Source: Streptomyces sp. R28 (GTDB lineage: Bacteria > Actinomycetota > Actinomycetes > Streptomycetales > Streptomycetaceae). Taken from it: a stretch of DNA of 64,000 bases. The position numbers and the translations under genes were made by a program. Positions 25,378 through 34,384 of the stretch are shown piece after piece. Under the pieces are notes generated by a model that was not told where the DNA came from, did not search any database, and worked only from the letters and a program-made list of their open reading frames with translations. How positions within the stretch are numbered: the first letter of the stretch is position 1; every line of letters begins with the position of its first letter. The stretch is from the NCBI RefSeq assembly GCF_041052385.1, contig NZ_CP163439.1, forward strand, positions 5,631,001 to 5,695,000. Reading direction: 5' to 3'.

Positions 25378-27417
25378 ATGTACGAGTTGATCAAGGGTGC
25401 CAACGTCGGTCTGGCGGCCCTCAGTGAAAGCGTCGACTCCGTGATCGTGAGTCTGGACTGGACCAGCCCGACGGGTGAGGGCGACGCGGATGTCTCCGTT
25501 CTGCTGCTGGACGCAAACGGCAAGGTGCGCAGCGACGCCGACTTCTACTTCTACAACAATCCGGTCGCTTCGGACGGGAGCGTGCAGCTCCTGGGCAAGA
25601 CGCCCACGGGGAGTGGCAACAAGGACCGGATCGGCTTCGACCTGACCGCGATCCCGGACGGCATCGATCGGATCGTGGTGTCCGCGAGCCGGTACGGCGG
25701 AGCCCACTTCGGCGAACTGGACGATCTGCAGCTGATGTTGGCCGACGGCTCCGGCGAGAGTCTGCTCCGATTCGTGATCGAGGACGCCGGCCCGGTGAGC
25801 GCCTTCATCTTCGGTGAGCTCTACCGCCGCGGCGGAGAGTGGAAGTTACGGGCCGTGGGACAGGGCTACGACGCCGGACTGGCGGGCCTGGCAACGGACT
25901 TCGGCGTCGACATCGAGGACGACGCTGTTGCCGAGGAGGCGCTGGACGACGCGGCCGGCGAAGCGCAGACGGATACGACCGGCCCCAAGCCCGTCGCCGA
26001 TCGCGAACCGCAAGCGACCCTGGAGGCCATCCCGGCGCCCCGGCAATCCGACGAAGACGCCGAACCGAGGAAGCCGCCCGCACGGCCCCGCACCGCCAGG
26101 AAGAAGGTCACCCTGCCCAAGGCCGTCAAGAAGTCCTTGGCGGAGAACGAGTCCTGGAAGGAGGCCAGGCTCTTTCCGGTCTCCGCGCTCAAGAGCGATC
26201 GGGACCGAGAAATGCGGGCCACCTCGGTGCTGTTGTCGGTGATGACGCAGATCCCGGAGTTCGGCCGGAGACTCACCGCCGCGTTCGGATCACCCGCGGG
26301 CCGCATGGAGACGTTCACCGAGGTCTCACTGCCGCACGGCGACAGCCCGCGACGCCCTGACGGTGTGATCCGCATCGAGCGGGCCGGCAAACTGTGGACG
26401 GCACTGGTGGAGACCAAGACGAACGGGAACGCCCTCAAGGCCGAGCAGGTGCAGGCGTACATGGACATCGCCGCCCGCCGAGGCTACGAGGCGGTCATCA
26501 CCCTGTCGAACGACGTCGCGTTGGAAGGCAGCCCGCTGGTCGACGTCAGGATCGACGGACGGCGCAAGCACAAGGTGGCTCTCTGGCACCTGTCCTGGGC
26601 CGAAGTAGCCCATCAGGCCCAGATGTTGATCCGGCACGAGGGTGTGGGCAACATGGCACACGCCTGGCTGCTCCAGGAGCTGCTGCATTACCTCCAGCAC
26701 GAGAACTCCGGATGTCACGGCTTCCAGAACATGGGTGCGGCCTGGGTCCCCGTACGCAACGGAATCGACGACGAGACCCTGTGCCAGGGAGATCCACGGG
26801 CCCTTGAGGTGGTGGAGAGCTGGGAGCGGCTCGTCCGCCAGGTCTGTCTCAGGCTCGGGGGCGAGCTCGGGCACAAGGTGCTGCCCGTCCAGCGCGCGAA
26901 GCGCGGAACCGATCCAGGGGCCCGCCGAACCCGCCTTGCCGACCAGCTCTGTCTCGAAGGGAGACTCCAGGCCGAGCTGCGCATCGAGGGCACACCCGGC
27001 GTTCTCGCGATCACAGCAGACCTGCGTACCGGCAAACTCCGCACCTCCATCGAGACTCCTGCGCCCGAGCAGGGCTATCCCCTCACCTGGGCCAAACAGC
27101 TCGTCCGACGCCTTGCGGAGGCTCCCGCCGACCTCCACGTCGAGACGCTGGTGGAGGGCGAGGCAGGAGGCCCACGGGGCACACTGGAACGGCTGCGCCC
27201 GGAGCCGGCGGACATGCTGCCGAAGAACGGCACGCGGATCACCGGTTTCCGTCTGTCTCTCTTCAAAGGCATGGGCAGCAGCCGTGGCAACGCCGAGTCC
27301 GGCTTCATCCGCAGTGTCGACGAAGCCGTGCACCGGTTCTACGCCACAGTGGTCGCCCATCTGGATCGCCCGGCACCTCGACGGCCACAGTCCGCAGAAC
27401 GATCTGCCACGGGTTGA
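25378..27417 (+). CDS. TerD-domain protein fused to a PD-(D/E)XK-like nuclease module
   Basis: The 679-aa product starts with a TerD domain (about 1-185). D-W-T-S-P-T-G-E-G-D-A-D-V-S-V-L-L-L-D, F-Y-N-N-P and E-L-Y-R-R-G-G-E-W-K-L-R-A-V-G-Q-G-Y are family signatures of the calcium-binding tellurite/stress proteins. A low-complexity acidic then Lys/Pro-rich linker (about 185-260) follows. The next part contains R-P-D-G-V-I-R-I with Asp328 and, 17 residues on, L-V-E-T-K-T with Glu345 and Lys347: the D...E-x-K core of restriction-like nucleases. The last ~330 residues are unassigned. ATG 25378 precedes the TerD start. The gene stands alone. Roles in phage or genotoxic stress are inferred. Confidence 0.8.
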   Translation: MYELIKGANVGLAALSESVDSVIVSLDWTSPTGEGDADVSVLLLDANGKVRSDADFYFYNNPVASDGSVQLLGKTPTGSGNKDRIGFDLTAIPDGIDRIVVSASRYGGAHFGELDDLQLMLADGSGESLLRFVIEDAGPVSAFIFGELYRRGGEWKLRAVGQGYDAGLAGLATDFGVDIEDDAVAEEALDDAAGEAQTDTTGPKPVADREPQATLEAIPAPRQSDEDAEPRKPPARPRTARKKVTLPKAVKKSLAENESWKEARLFPVSALKSDRDREMRATSVLLSVMTQIPEFGRRLTAAFGSPAGRMETFTEVSLPHGDSPRRPDGVIRIERAGKLWTALVETKTNGNALKAEQVQAYMDIAARRGYEAVITLSNDVALEGSPLVDVRIDGRRKHKVALWHLSWAEVAHQAQMLIRHEGVGNMAHAWLLQELLHYLQHENSGCHGFQNMGAAWVPVRNGIDDETLCQGDPRALEVVESWERLVRQVCLRLGGELGHKVLPVQRAKRGTDPGARRTRLADQLCLEGRLQAELRIEGTPGVLAITADLRTGKLRTSIETPAPEQGYPLTWAKQLVRRLAEAPADLHVETLVEGEAGGPRGTLERLRPEPADMLPKNGTRITGFRLSLFKGMGSSRGNAESGFIRSVDEAVHRFYATVVAHLDRPAPRRPQSAERSATG

Positions 27418-27490
27418 CGCAGACTCGGGGCACGGGACGGCCGTCCTGATCCCCGCCATTTGTCAGACCGGTGTGGCATGATCCGCTGCC

Positions 27491-28897
27491 ATGTCGTCGT
27501 TACGCGCACCCGCGTGGTGGTCAAGGGCCGGTCGTCGTCTGCTTGTTGTCCCGCTCGCCTTGCTCGTGGCGGCGGGCACCACCGGTGCCGGTGCCGTGAC
27601 GGCACCGGCATCCAAGGCCAAGGCCGAGGCCGAGGTCGCGACGCCCGATCGGCTTCGCTACGACGTGTCCCTGCGCGGCGACGCCGACGGCTCCCACTGG
27701 ACCGGCCGACAGCGGGTCTCGTTCCGCAACGCCTCCGACCGGCCCCTGCGTGAGGTGTACGTACGTCTGTGGGGCAACGGCGTCGACAAGTGCGGCACGC
27801 CGGGCAAGCCGCCCCCGGTCAGGATCTCCAAGGTGCGCGGTGGCAGTGCGGGCCGCCTCACCGTGAACTGCACCGCGCTGCGCATCACCCTGCCGGAGCC
27901 GCTCGCGCGCGGTGAGCGGACGGCCGTCTCCTTCGACGTGTCCATCACTGTGCCCCGGCGCAACGACCGCTTCGGCCGCGAGGGCGCGTTCCGCTTCCTG
28001 GGCAATGCGTTGCCGGTGCTCGCCGTGCACGATGCGAAGGGATGGCACCTCGATCCCTACGTGTCGGCCGGCGAGAGCTTCTACGCCCTGGCGAGCGACT
28101 TCCGTGTGCGTATCGACCACCCGTCGGCCCTCAAGGTCCCCGCGACGGGCCGCACTTGGACCAGCCACGGCAAGCCCGGGCGCACGGTCACGCACAGCCT
28201 CGCGCAGCGGGTGCGGGACTTCGCGTGGGCGGCGGGACCGTTCCGCACGGCGATGGAGACCTCGCCCGGTGGTGTGCGCGTGAAGTCGTACTGGACGCCG
28301 AACACGCCCGCGGCGGGTGTACGCCTCAACCGCAAGGACGGCGTCGCCGCGGTCGACCGGTTCGGCAAGGAGTTCGGCCGCTATCCCTACGGCGAGATCG
28401 ACTTCGTGATGACCAAGGACTTCGGCGGCGGTATGGAGTACCCCGGCCTGGTCATCCTCGGCACCACCGAAGAAGGCAGCGCCGTCGTCCACGAGGTGGC
28501 CCACCAGTGGTGGTACGGCATCGTGGGCAACGACGAATACGGCGCACCCTGGCTGGACGAGAGCTTCGCCCAATACGCCAACGCACGCTTCTACGGCTGG
28601 GACACACGCGACTGCTGGTCCGACGCCGACTGGTCGAGCGAGCAGACCGCGCTCACCAACTCGATGGCCTACTGGAGCAAGCACCCAGGCGAATACCACC
28701 TCGTCTACACGGCCGGCTCCTGCGCCCTGGCCCGCCTGGAGCGCACCATCGGAGCCGACGCGATGGCGCGACTCCTCAAGCGGTACGCCCGCGACCACTG
28801 GTACGGCGTCTCCACCACCGCCGACTTCAAGAAGGCCGCACAGTCCGTGACGGACACCGACCTGGACCCCTTCTGGACGAAGCACCGCATCCGGTGA
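27491..28897 (+). CDS. Secreted M1-family metallopeptidase
   Basis: The 468-aa protein has a signal sequence (hydrophobic run ending about residue 36) and an M1 domain: G-G-G-M-E-Y-P-G-L (exopeptidase motif variant), zinc site H-E-V-A-H (His334, Glu335, His338) and downstream L-D-E-S-F-A-Q-Y-A supplying the third zinc ligand. It should cleave N-terminal residues from peptides outside the cell. It is shorter than classical PepN because the C-terminal ARM-like domain is absent, as in other secreted actinobacterial M1 enzymes. Confidence 0.93.
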   Translation: MSSLRAPAWWSRAGRRLLVVPLALLVAAGTTGAGAVTAPASKAKAEAEVATPDRLRYDVSLRGDADGSHWTGRQRVSFRNASDRPLREVYVRLWGNGVDKCGTPGKPPPVRISKVRGGSAGRLTVNCTALRITLPEPLARGERTAVSFDVSITVPRRNDRFGREGAFRFLGNALPVLAVHDAKGWHLDPYVSAGESFYALASDFRVRIDHPSALKVPATGRTWTSHGKPGRTVTHSLAQRVRDFAWAAGPFRTAMETSPGGVRVKSYWTPNTPAAGVRLNRKDGVAAVDRFGKEFGRYPYGEIDFVMTKDFGGGMEYPGLVILGTTEEGSAVVHEVAHQWWYGIVGNDEYGAPWLDESFAQYANARFYGWDTRDCWSDADWSSEQTALTNSMAYWSKHPGEYHLVYTAGSCALARLERTIGADAMARLLKRYARDHWYGVSTTADFKKAAQSVTDTDLDPFWTKHRIR

Positions 28898-29411
28898 AAC
28901 CGCTTGGTGCCGTCACCGGGACCGCCCCAGTGGATCGGGCGGAGGCCCCTCGTCCCCGGTGAGCCCGGCTCGGCGCAGGTGCCGCCGCCCGCGGGAGGGT
29001 GACGGAGCCCGGGGCACGGGCAAGGTCGTCAGCGTTGAGCCGTCGCCGTCGCCGTTGAGGTTGTGCTCGGATCCGAGGAACCGGGAAGTGCGCGATGCCG
29101 GCAGGCCGGCGACCCGCCCGAGCCGGGGCAGGACGGGGCCGAGAGCCCCGACGGTCGTTCCGGCGGCCGTGGTCCCGTAGGCCGGCATACCCGGGCGCGC
29201 CGTCATGGGCCGACGCCCCGTCAGGACACAACCGGCCAGGGACGTTTGCGGCCATCGGATCTCTCTTCCGGCACCCCTGACCTGCGGCAAAAGTAGTTCC
29301 TGACACCGGGCGTCACACCCGTGAACAACCCTCACAGCTGCACCTGCAGGGCAGCTGTCCGGGCCAGGGTCGTGCGTTCGCCCACTCGACTTCCTTGCCG
29401 CAGGAGAGACC
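28898..29411. other. Intergenic stretch of about 510 bp
   Basis: No gene I can support. A minus-strand open frame here has unconserved composition and no ribosome binding site. The right end holds the promoter and leader of the next gene, with a small CAGCTG-type hairpin near 29336-29358 and GGAGAGACC before its ATG. Confidence 0.45.
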
Positions 29412-30701
29412 ATGAAGCTGAGCAACGTCCTTCGCCGTACGTCCGCCACCCTTGCCGTCGGGGCGATGTCCCTGGGGCTGGTCACCGTCACCGGCGGGGC
29501 CGCGCAGGCCGTCGCCTCGTGCACCGGTGGTGTGTCGATCTACGGCACGCTGTCGGACGGCCGGCTGACGTACACGCAGATCGAGCCGAACACCGGCGAC
29601 CGCGTGAAGACGCTCATAGGCCCGAACCTCGGATTCACACCGAAGGCGATGGCGACGCTCAACTTCAACACGGTGCTGGTCACTTCGACGGCCGGTGACC
29701 TCTACCGCGTCGACATCCAGACCAACAACACCTCCCTCGCTCTCGCCGGAGTCACCAAGATCTGGGACGGCGGCTGGACCTTCGACAAGATGGTCTACGA
29801 CGGCGCCGGCCACCTCTACGGCACGGTCGAAGGGCAGCTTCACCAGTACCTGGTGTCGCAGGACAAGCCTTCCGGGTCGGCCCACATAGGCCAGCACGTC
29901 GTGATCGACACGGGCTTTGTCCTCAAGACGCTGGCCGCCGCGGGCGATGACCGCATCATCGCCTCCACCTCGGACGGACGCCTGCTCAGCTACAAGATCA
30001 ACGGTGTGAACGACTGGGACCGCGCGGTGCTGAAGTCGAGCGGCTGGTCGGCGGTCGACTCGCTGTCCTCCCCCGGCGGGGGCCTCTACTACGGCCGTAC
30101 CAACGGCGGCATGTACTGGTACCACGACGCCGACCCCACCGACGCGGACGGCTCCGACATCGCGTACCACCCGAGCGACCCGGTGGATGCCTCCGGCTGG
30201 ACGCAGACCCTGCTGTCGGCGTACGCGGACAACTGCGCCTACGTGCCCCCGGCCCCGCCGCACTCGGTGCAGGGCGGCACGATCTACCGCAGCGAGGTCA
30301 TGACCCGGGCCAAGGACTGGTACAACCGCAACGTCCAGTACAGCCAGACCGCTTACGCCACCGACATCGAGGGCGACGACACCTACCGCACCGACTGCTC
30401 CGGCTTCGTCTCCATGGCCTGGCACCTCACCTCCTCGCTGACGACGCAGACCCTCGACAACGCCGCCACGCAGATCTCCAAGGCCGACCTGAGGCCCGGC
30501 GACGCGCTGAACTCCAGCAGCGAGGGGCACGCGGTCCTCTTCGCGGGCTGGAAGGACCAGGACGCCGGCACCTTCTACTACTACTCCGAGGGCAGCCCGG
30601 ACTCGGACATGAACTACCGTTCCGCGAACGCCTACAGCGGCACCATCGACAGCCACCCGGCCTCGGCGTACGTGGCCCTGCGCTACGTCAAGATCGCCTG
30701 A
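29412..30701 (+). CDS. Secreted tachylectin-like propeller fused to an NlpC/P60-type domain
   Basis: The 429-aa protein has a signal peptide (cleavage near A-Q-A-V-A, residue 34). Residues 35-285 form a tachylectin-2-like five-bladed propeller, with repeats such as V-S-I-Y-G-T-L-S-D-G-R-L-T-Y and G-G-G-L-Y-Y-G-R-T-N-G-G-M-Y-W-Y. Residues 295-429 form an NlpC/P60-like amidase with T-D-C-S-G-F-V-S-M-A (catalytic Cys329) and E-G-H-A-V-L-F-A-G (His). The lectin part would hold the enzyme on N-acetyl sugars while it cuts wall peptides. A paralogous lectin part is used by the convergent gene at 31030-32217. Confidence 0.87.
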   Translation: MKLSNVLRRTSATLAVGAMSLGLVTVTGGAAQAVASCTGGVSIYGTLSDGRLTYTQIEPNTGDRVKTLIGPNLGFTPKAMATLNFNTVLVTSTAGDLYRVDIQTNNTSLALAGVTKIWDGGWTFDKMVYDGAGHLYGTVEGQLHQYLVSQDKPSGSAHIGQHVVIDTGFVLKTLAAAGDDRIIASTSDGRLLSYKINGVNDWDRAVLKSSGWSAVDSLSSPGGGLYYGRTNGGMYWYHDADPTDADGSDIAYHPSDPVDASGWTQTLLSAYADNCAYVPPAPPHSVQGGTIYRSEVMTRAKDWYNRNVQYSQTAYATDIEGDDTYRTDCSGFVSMAWHLTSSLTTQTLDNAATQISKADLRPGDALNSSSEGHAVLFAGWKDQDAGTFYYYSEGSPDSDMNYRSANAYSGTIDSHPASAYVALRYVKIA

Positions 30702-30735
30702 CGCCCCAGCCGCAGCCCCGCCCCGTCGCCCCCGA

Positions 30736-30764
30736 GGGCCCCGCCGACACCGGCGGGGCCCTTT
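30736..30764 (+). terminator. Terminator of the tachylectin-NlpC gene
   Basis: A perfect 11-bp stem with an ACAC loop followed by TTT, 34 nt after the stop. Confidence 0.8.
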
Positions 30765-30894
30765 CGGCATACCTGGCTGGCAGACGGTCTCCGCCAAATC
30801 CAATCAGCGAGATCTACGGGGGCTCCGTCGAGCTCCGGGTCAACGGCATCGCCAACTCCACGGAGCCCCCCTCCACCGAGTGCGCATCCTGACC

Positions 30895-30948
30895 CGCAGC
30901 CCCGCAGCCCCGCAGCCCCGCAGCCCCGCACGCCCGCACGCCCGCACG
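30895..30948. repeat. Short tandem repeats, 8-nt period
   Basis: Units close to CGCAGCCC are repeated about four times and then change to CGCCCGCA-type units repeated three times. The tract lies between two terminators in non-coding DNA, so it is likely a slippage product without function. Confidence 0.7.
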
Positions 30949-30950
30949 GC

Positions 30951-30992
30951 AAAAGGGCGGCGCCCCCTCCTCCGAGGGGGCGCCGCCCTTTT
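30951..30992. terminator. Strong bidirectional terminator
   Basis: A perfect 19-bp stem with a 4-nt loop is flanked by AAAA on the left and TTTT on the right, so it works on both strands. It ends the minus-strand tachylectin-SLT gene 37 nt after its stop. Three CGTAAGTC repeats follow at 31001-31020. Confidence 0.88.
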
Positions 30993-31029
30993 GTCGTGTC
31001 CGTAAGTCCGTAAGTCCGTAACTACCGGT

Positions 31030-32217
31030 CTAGTACCAGTTGTTCGCCTGCCAGAAGTTCCATGCGTTGCACGGAGAGCCGTAACGGCCGTCGATGTAGC
31101 TCAGGCCCCATCTGATCTGGGTCAGCGGGTTCTCGTGCCAGTCGTCGCCCGCGACGTCCATCTTGGTGGCGGGCAGCGCCTGCGGGACGCCGTACGCGCC
31201 GGAGGACGAGTTCGTGGCGTTCCAGCGCCAGCCGCTCTCGTGATCCCAGAGGTTCTCCAGGCAGGCCCACTGGGTGGTGTTGGCCCAGGCCGCGTCCTTC
31301 TGGTTCATCAGCTGGCGCCCGGCTGCCTTGACCTCGGTGATGTTGTTGCGGTCGACGGTGTCCACGGAGGTCGTGCAGGTGTACGTGCCGGGCTGCGCGG
31401 ACAGCAGCTTCTGCGTCCAGCCACTGGTGTTGACCGGGTCGTCGAGGTGGTACGTGATGTCCGCGCCGGAGCCGTCGGTCGGGTTGGCGTCCTTGTACCA
31501 GTACATGGCCCCGGTGGAGAGCCGCCCGTAGTACAGCCCGCTGCCCGGGGAGACTAGCTGGTTGAAGCCCGACCAGCCGGAGGACTTCAGGGTGTTGCCC
31601 TTCCAGGAACCGGCGCCTGCGATGGTGTAGTCGAGCAGTCGGCCGTCCTCGGTGGTGGCGCCGAGCCGGTCGTCGCCGGTGGCGGTGAGGGTCTTCAGGA
31701 CGAACCCGGTGTCGATCTCGGTGCGTACGCCGATGTGCTGGGAGCCGGCCGGCTTGTCCTCGGTGACGTTGTAGCGCAGCAGCAGGCCGGAGGCGGTGGT
31801 GCCGTAGAGGTGGCCGTGACCGTCGTAGGTCAGCTTGTTGTGGGTCCAGCCGCTGTCGGCGATCCTCACCGGCGGGTTCAGCAGGGCGAGGCTGGTGTTG
31901 TTGGTCTTGATGTCGATGCGGTAGAGGGCACCGCTGGTCGATGTCATCAGCACGGTGTTGAAGTTGAGGGTCGCCATGGCCTGCGGCTCGAAGCCGAGGT
32001 CCGGTCCGACGAGCACCTTGGCGAGGTCGCCGGTGGCCGGGTTGATCTGGCTGAAGGTGAGCCTGCCGTCGGTGAGTACGCCGTAGATGTTGACGCCGCC
32101 CGAGCAGCTGGTCGCCGCGTCGGCGGTGGGGGCGGTCACCGTGAGGAGTCCGGTGCTCAGGGCGGCGGCGGTCAGCAGACCTGCGACTCTACGGCCGTTG
32201 GTGCGGATGTTCTTCAC
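31030..32217 (-). CDS. Secreted tachylectin-like propeller fused to a lysozyme-like transglycosylase
   Basis: A 395-aa protein with a signal peptide (A-D-A-A, about residue 33), then a propeller clearly paralogous to that of the convergent gene (V-N-I-Y-G-V-L-T-D-G-R-L-T-F; M-A-T-L-N-F-N-T-V-L). The C-terminal ~90 residues contain W-D-H-E-S-G-W-R-W-N-A-T-N-S-S-S-G-A-Y-G, a transglycosylase SLT-type active site with the catalytic Glu near residue 327. It should cut glycan strands. GTG 32217 gives the natural signal start. Together the pair offers lectin-guided glycan and peptide cleavage. Confidence 0.85.
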   Translation of the reverse strand: MKNIRTNGRRVAGLLTAAALSTGLLTVTAPTADAATSCSGGVNIYGVLTDGRLTFSQINPATGDLAKVLVGPDLGFEPQAMATLNFNTVLMTSTSGALYRIDIKTNNTSLALLNPPVRIADSGWTHNKLTYDGHGHLYGTTASGLLLRYNVTEDKPAGSQHIGVRTEIDTGFVLKTLTATGDDRLGATTEDGRLLDYTIAGAGSWKGNTLKSSGWSGFNQLVSPGSGLYYGRLSTGAMYWYKDANPTDGSGADITYHLDDPVNTSGWTQKLLSAQPGTYTCTTSVDTVDRNNITEVKAAGRQLMNQKDAAWANTTQWACLENLWDHESGWRWNATNSSSGAYGVPQALPATKMDVAGDDWHENPLTQIRWGLSYIDGRYGSPCNAWNFWQANNWY

Positions 32218-32332
32218 TTCTGGTTCCCCCGGGGGCGGTTGAGGTCGGGCAGGGCAGACGAGCAGGTCAGGCGTGGGATGCGGGTCGGCTGTGGGACTCG
32301 TGGGAGTCGCCGTCAGTGGCGGCGCGGGCGGC

Positions 32333-32506
32333 TTACTGCCAACCGGCGTCGGCGGGGGCGGCCTGCCAGCCGGCGTCTGCGGTGACGACGGAGGCGGACT
32401 CAGCGGCGTCCGTCCCGTATGCCGAGGTGACGGCCGGGGCGGCGAGGGCCACGGCGACGACGAGGGAGACGACCGCGGCGGCATCGGCGATACGGGTGCG
32501 AGGCAT
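32333..32506 (-). CDS. Short secreted peptide precursor ending in two DAGWQ repeats
   Basis: The 57-aa product has a signal sequence (V-V-S-L-V-V-A-V-A-L-A-A-P-A-V-T-S-A, cleavage near residue 29) and a mature tail of ~28 residues with T-A-D-A-G-W-Q and, at the very end, A-D-A-G-W-Q. AAGGACGG lies upstream of ATG 32506. The stop is TAA, rare in this genome. No cysteines, so not a disulfide peptide. It is the second gene on the minus strand downstream of a 102-aa protein that diverges from a LuxR-type regulator. A role as extracellular signal is an inference. Confidence 0.65.
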   Translation of the reverse strand: MPRTRIADAAAVVSLVVAVALAAPAVTSAYGTDAAESASVVTADAGWQAAPADAGWQ

Positions 32507-32673
32507 GGCTGTCCGTCCTTCCGGGGCGAGGTGTGAGGTCCGGCCCGCTGTCGCGTCCCGCGGTGACGCGCTTCCTGGCCGGCGATCACCAGGTTCGTCG
32601 TGGCCCGGGCCCATGAGAAGGGTTCCTCGGTGGACGGAAAGGGCCTTGGACCGATACGTCCACACGGGCCGCT

Positions 32674-32982
32674 TCAGTCCGTCGGCTGCGCCTCGAACGC
32701 CAGAGGCATCAGTGGCACCCCGGCACCCGTCAGTCGCGCCGCCGCCAACTGCGGGACGTCGCACAGCAGTCGGCCGCAGACGCGGACGGCCCGCTCCTCG
32801 GCCTCTCCCAGCCTGTCGGCCAGCAGGTAGAAGCCCAGGGTGAGCCTGGAGGGGGAGCGGGGATGCACGGCGACGTGCTCGACGCGGTCGCCGGGGACGA
32901 TGGACGAGCGCACCAACTCGCGGACATCCGACGGCAGACGGTCGCCGGAAGGGAGTTCCAGATGCGCGTGGACGAGATACAT
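32674..32982 (-). CDS. Small conserved-looking protein, 102 aa
   Basis: It starts M-Y-L-V-H-A-H-L-E-L-P-S-G and contains R-V-E-H-V-A-V-H-P and L-T-L-G-F-Y-L-L-A-D-R-L-G-E-A-E, an alternating alpha-beta pattern without signal peptide or membrane helix. I believe it belongs to a Streptomyces-restricted family seen near LuxR-type regulators but cannot name it. ATG 32982 has GGAG only three bases upstream. It diverges from the regulator at 33141 with 158 bp between, and precedes the DAGWQ peptide on the same strand. Confidence 0.65.
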   Translation of the reverse strand: MYLVHAHLELPSGDRLPSDVRELVRSSIVPGDRVEHVAVHPRSPSRLTLGFYLLADRLGEAEERAVRVCGRLLCDVPQLAAARLTGAGVPLMPLAFEAQPTD

Positions 32983-33140
32983 GCGCTCCAGCGTCTCAAC
33001 GGATGAGCTCGCCAAGTCGGCGTGCCAGGTGGCCGGTTGTGTCCCTGGCCCGTTCCGGCCTTCCCTGTGACGAAACGTATCTGTTCTGCGAAGATCGGCG
33101 CTGAAGAGGGGTCGTTGTGTGCAGAAACGGGGGGACGCAC

Positions 33141-34136
33141 GTGCTGACCGCACTCGGACTCGACTCCGTCGCGGAGACGGTGTACCGCGCCATGCTCAGA
33201 CACCCGGCCGCCGGTGTCGCGGACCTCGGCGACACCGTGGGGCTGTCCGACAAGGAGGTGCGCGACGCCCTCGACACCCTGAGCGAGCTGGCGCTGGCAC
33301 GTCCCGCCGCCGGGGACGCGGGGCGGCTGCGGGCGGTCTCGCCGGACATCGGCATGGAGATCCTGATGGCCCGGCAGCAGGCCCAGCTGGCAGCGCAGCA
33401 GCAGCGCCTGGAGGCCTCCCGGGCGGCCGCGGCCCAGCTCATCTCGGAGTACGCCGAGCTGCGGCCGGCCGCCAGTCACCCCGGCGTGGAGCAACTGGTG
33501 GGGCTCGACCAGATCCGCGACCGGCTGGCCGTGCTCACCCGTGAGGTGCGCGAGGAGTTCCTGGCGTTCGCGCCGGGCGGGCCGCAGACCGCGGAGAACA
33601 TGGCCGCGTCCCGGCCGCTCAACGAGGACCTGCTCGGCCGCGGGGTGCGGATGCGCACGATCTACCTGGACAGCGTGCGCGCCCATCGGCCCACCGTGGA
33701 GCACGCCAACTGGCTGGCCCGGCTGGGCGGTCAGGTCCGCACGGTGCCGTCGCTTCCCACGCGGATGATCCTCATGGACCGGCGGATCGCCATGATCTCC
33801 GTCAGCAGCGACGACACCGCCGCCGGCGCGGTGCTCCTGACCGGACAGGGCACGCTCACCGCACTGTGCGCGCTCTTCGAGACCACCTGGGAATCCGCCC
33901 AGCCCCTCGGCCAGCTCGTCTCCATCGACGCGCACGGCCTCACCGGTCAGCAGGCCACCGCCCTGCGCCTGCTCGCCGAGGGGCACACCGACGAGGCCAT
34001 CGCCAAGCGCCTCGGAGTGTCCCATCGCACCGCCCGCCGAATCGCCTCCGAGCTGATGGACCGGCTCGGTGCGCGCAGCCGCTTCGAGGCCGGCGTACGC
34101 GCCGTCCAGCAGCGCTGGCTCCCGGCCCACCCGTGA
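33141..34136 (+). CDS. TrmB/LuxR-type transcriptional regulator
   Basis: A 331-aa regulator. Residues 1-60 form a TrmB-like winged helix (V-Y-R-A-M-L-R-H-P then V-G-L-S-D-K-E-V-R-D-A-L), followed by a coiled-coil (Q-Q-A-Q-L-A-A-Q-Q-Q-R), a ligand-type middle domain with V-R-M-R-T-I-Y-L-D-S-V, and a C-terminal LuxR/GerE HTH (L-A-E-G-H-T-D-E-A-I-A-K-R-L-G-V-S-H-R-T-A-R-R-I). GTG 33141 follows GGGGGGAC; an in-frame GTG at 33117 is less likely. No autoinducer domain is present. It likely controls the divergent small-protein and peptide genes. Confidence 0.87.
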   Translation: MLTALGLDSVAETVYRAMLRHPAAGVADLGDTVGLSDKEVRDALDTLSELALARPAAGDAGRLRAVSPDIGMEILMARQQAQLAAQQQRLEASRAAAAQLISEYAELRPAASHPGVEQLVGLDQIRDRLAVLTREVREEFLAFAPGGPQTAENMAASRPLNEDLLGRGVRMRTIYLDSVRAHRPTVEHANWLARLGGQVRTVPSLPTRMILMDRRIAMISVSSDDTAAGAVLLTGQGTLTALCALFETTWESAQPLGQLVSIDAHGLTGQQATALRLLAEGHTDEAIAKRLGVSHRTARRIASELMDRLGARSRFEAGVRAVQQRWLPAHP

Positions 34137-34384
34137 CCCACGTCCGTGCCGGACAGCCGCCTGCCGGTAAGGCAGGCCCGGGTCGTCCTCGCGCGGTCCC
34201 GGATCTCGGCTTCGCCGAAGTCTCTCCGTTCCTTCACGCGTCGTTGCGCAGCCTCGCACTCCTGGAGAAGGGCGGTCGACGCGGGCCATGGCCGACCTGC
34301 GGGGGCCAGAAGCGCAACACGGGTATCCGCCCGGTGCCCACGTGGCCGTCCGTCTCCCGGCCACCCCGCAGGTGCGGCTCCTCC

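Noticed and set aside
28913..29170. Minus-strand gene between the M1 peptidase and tachylectin genes
   Set aside because: Pro/Arg/Gly-rich, no ribosome binding site and no recognised motif.
30895..31020. CRISPR-like short repeats
   Set aside because: Repeats of 8 nt follow each other directly without spacers and lie between terminators.
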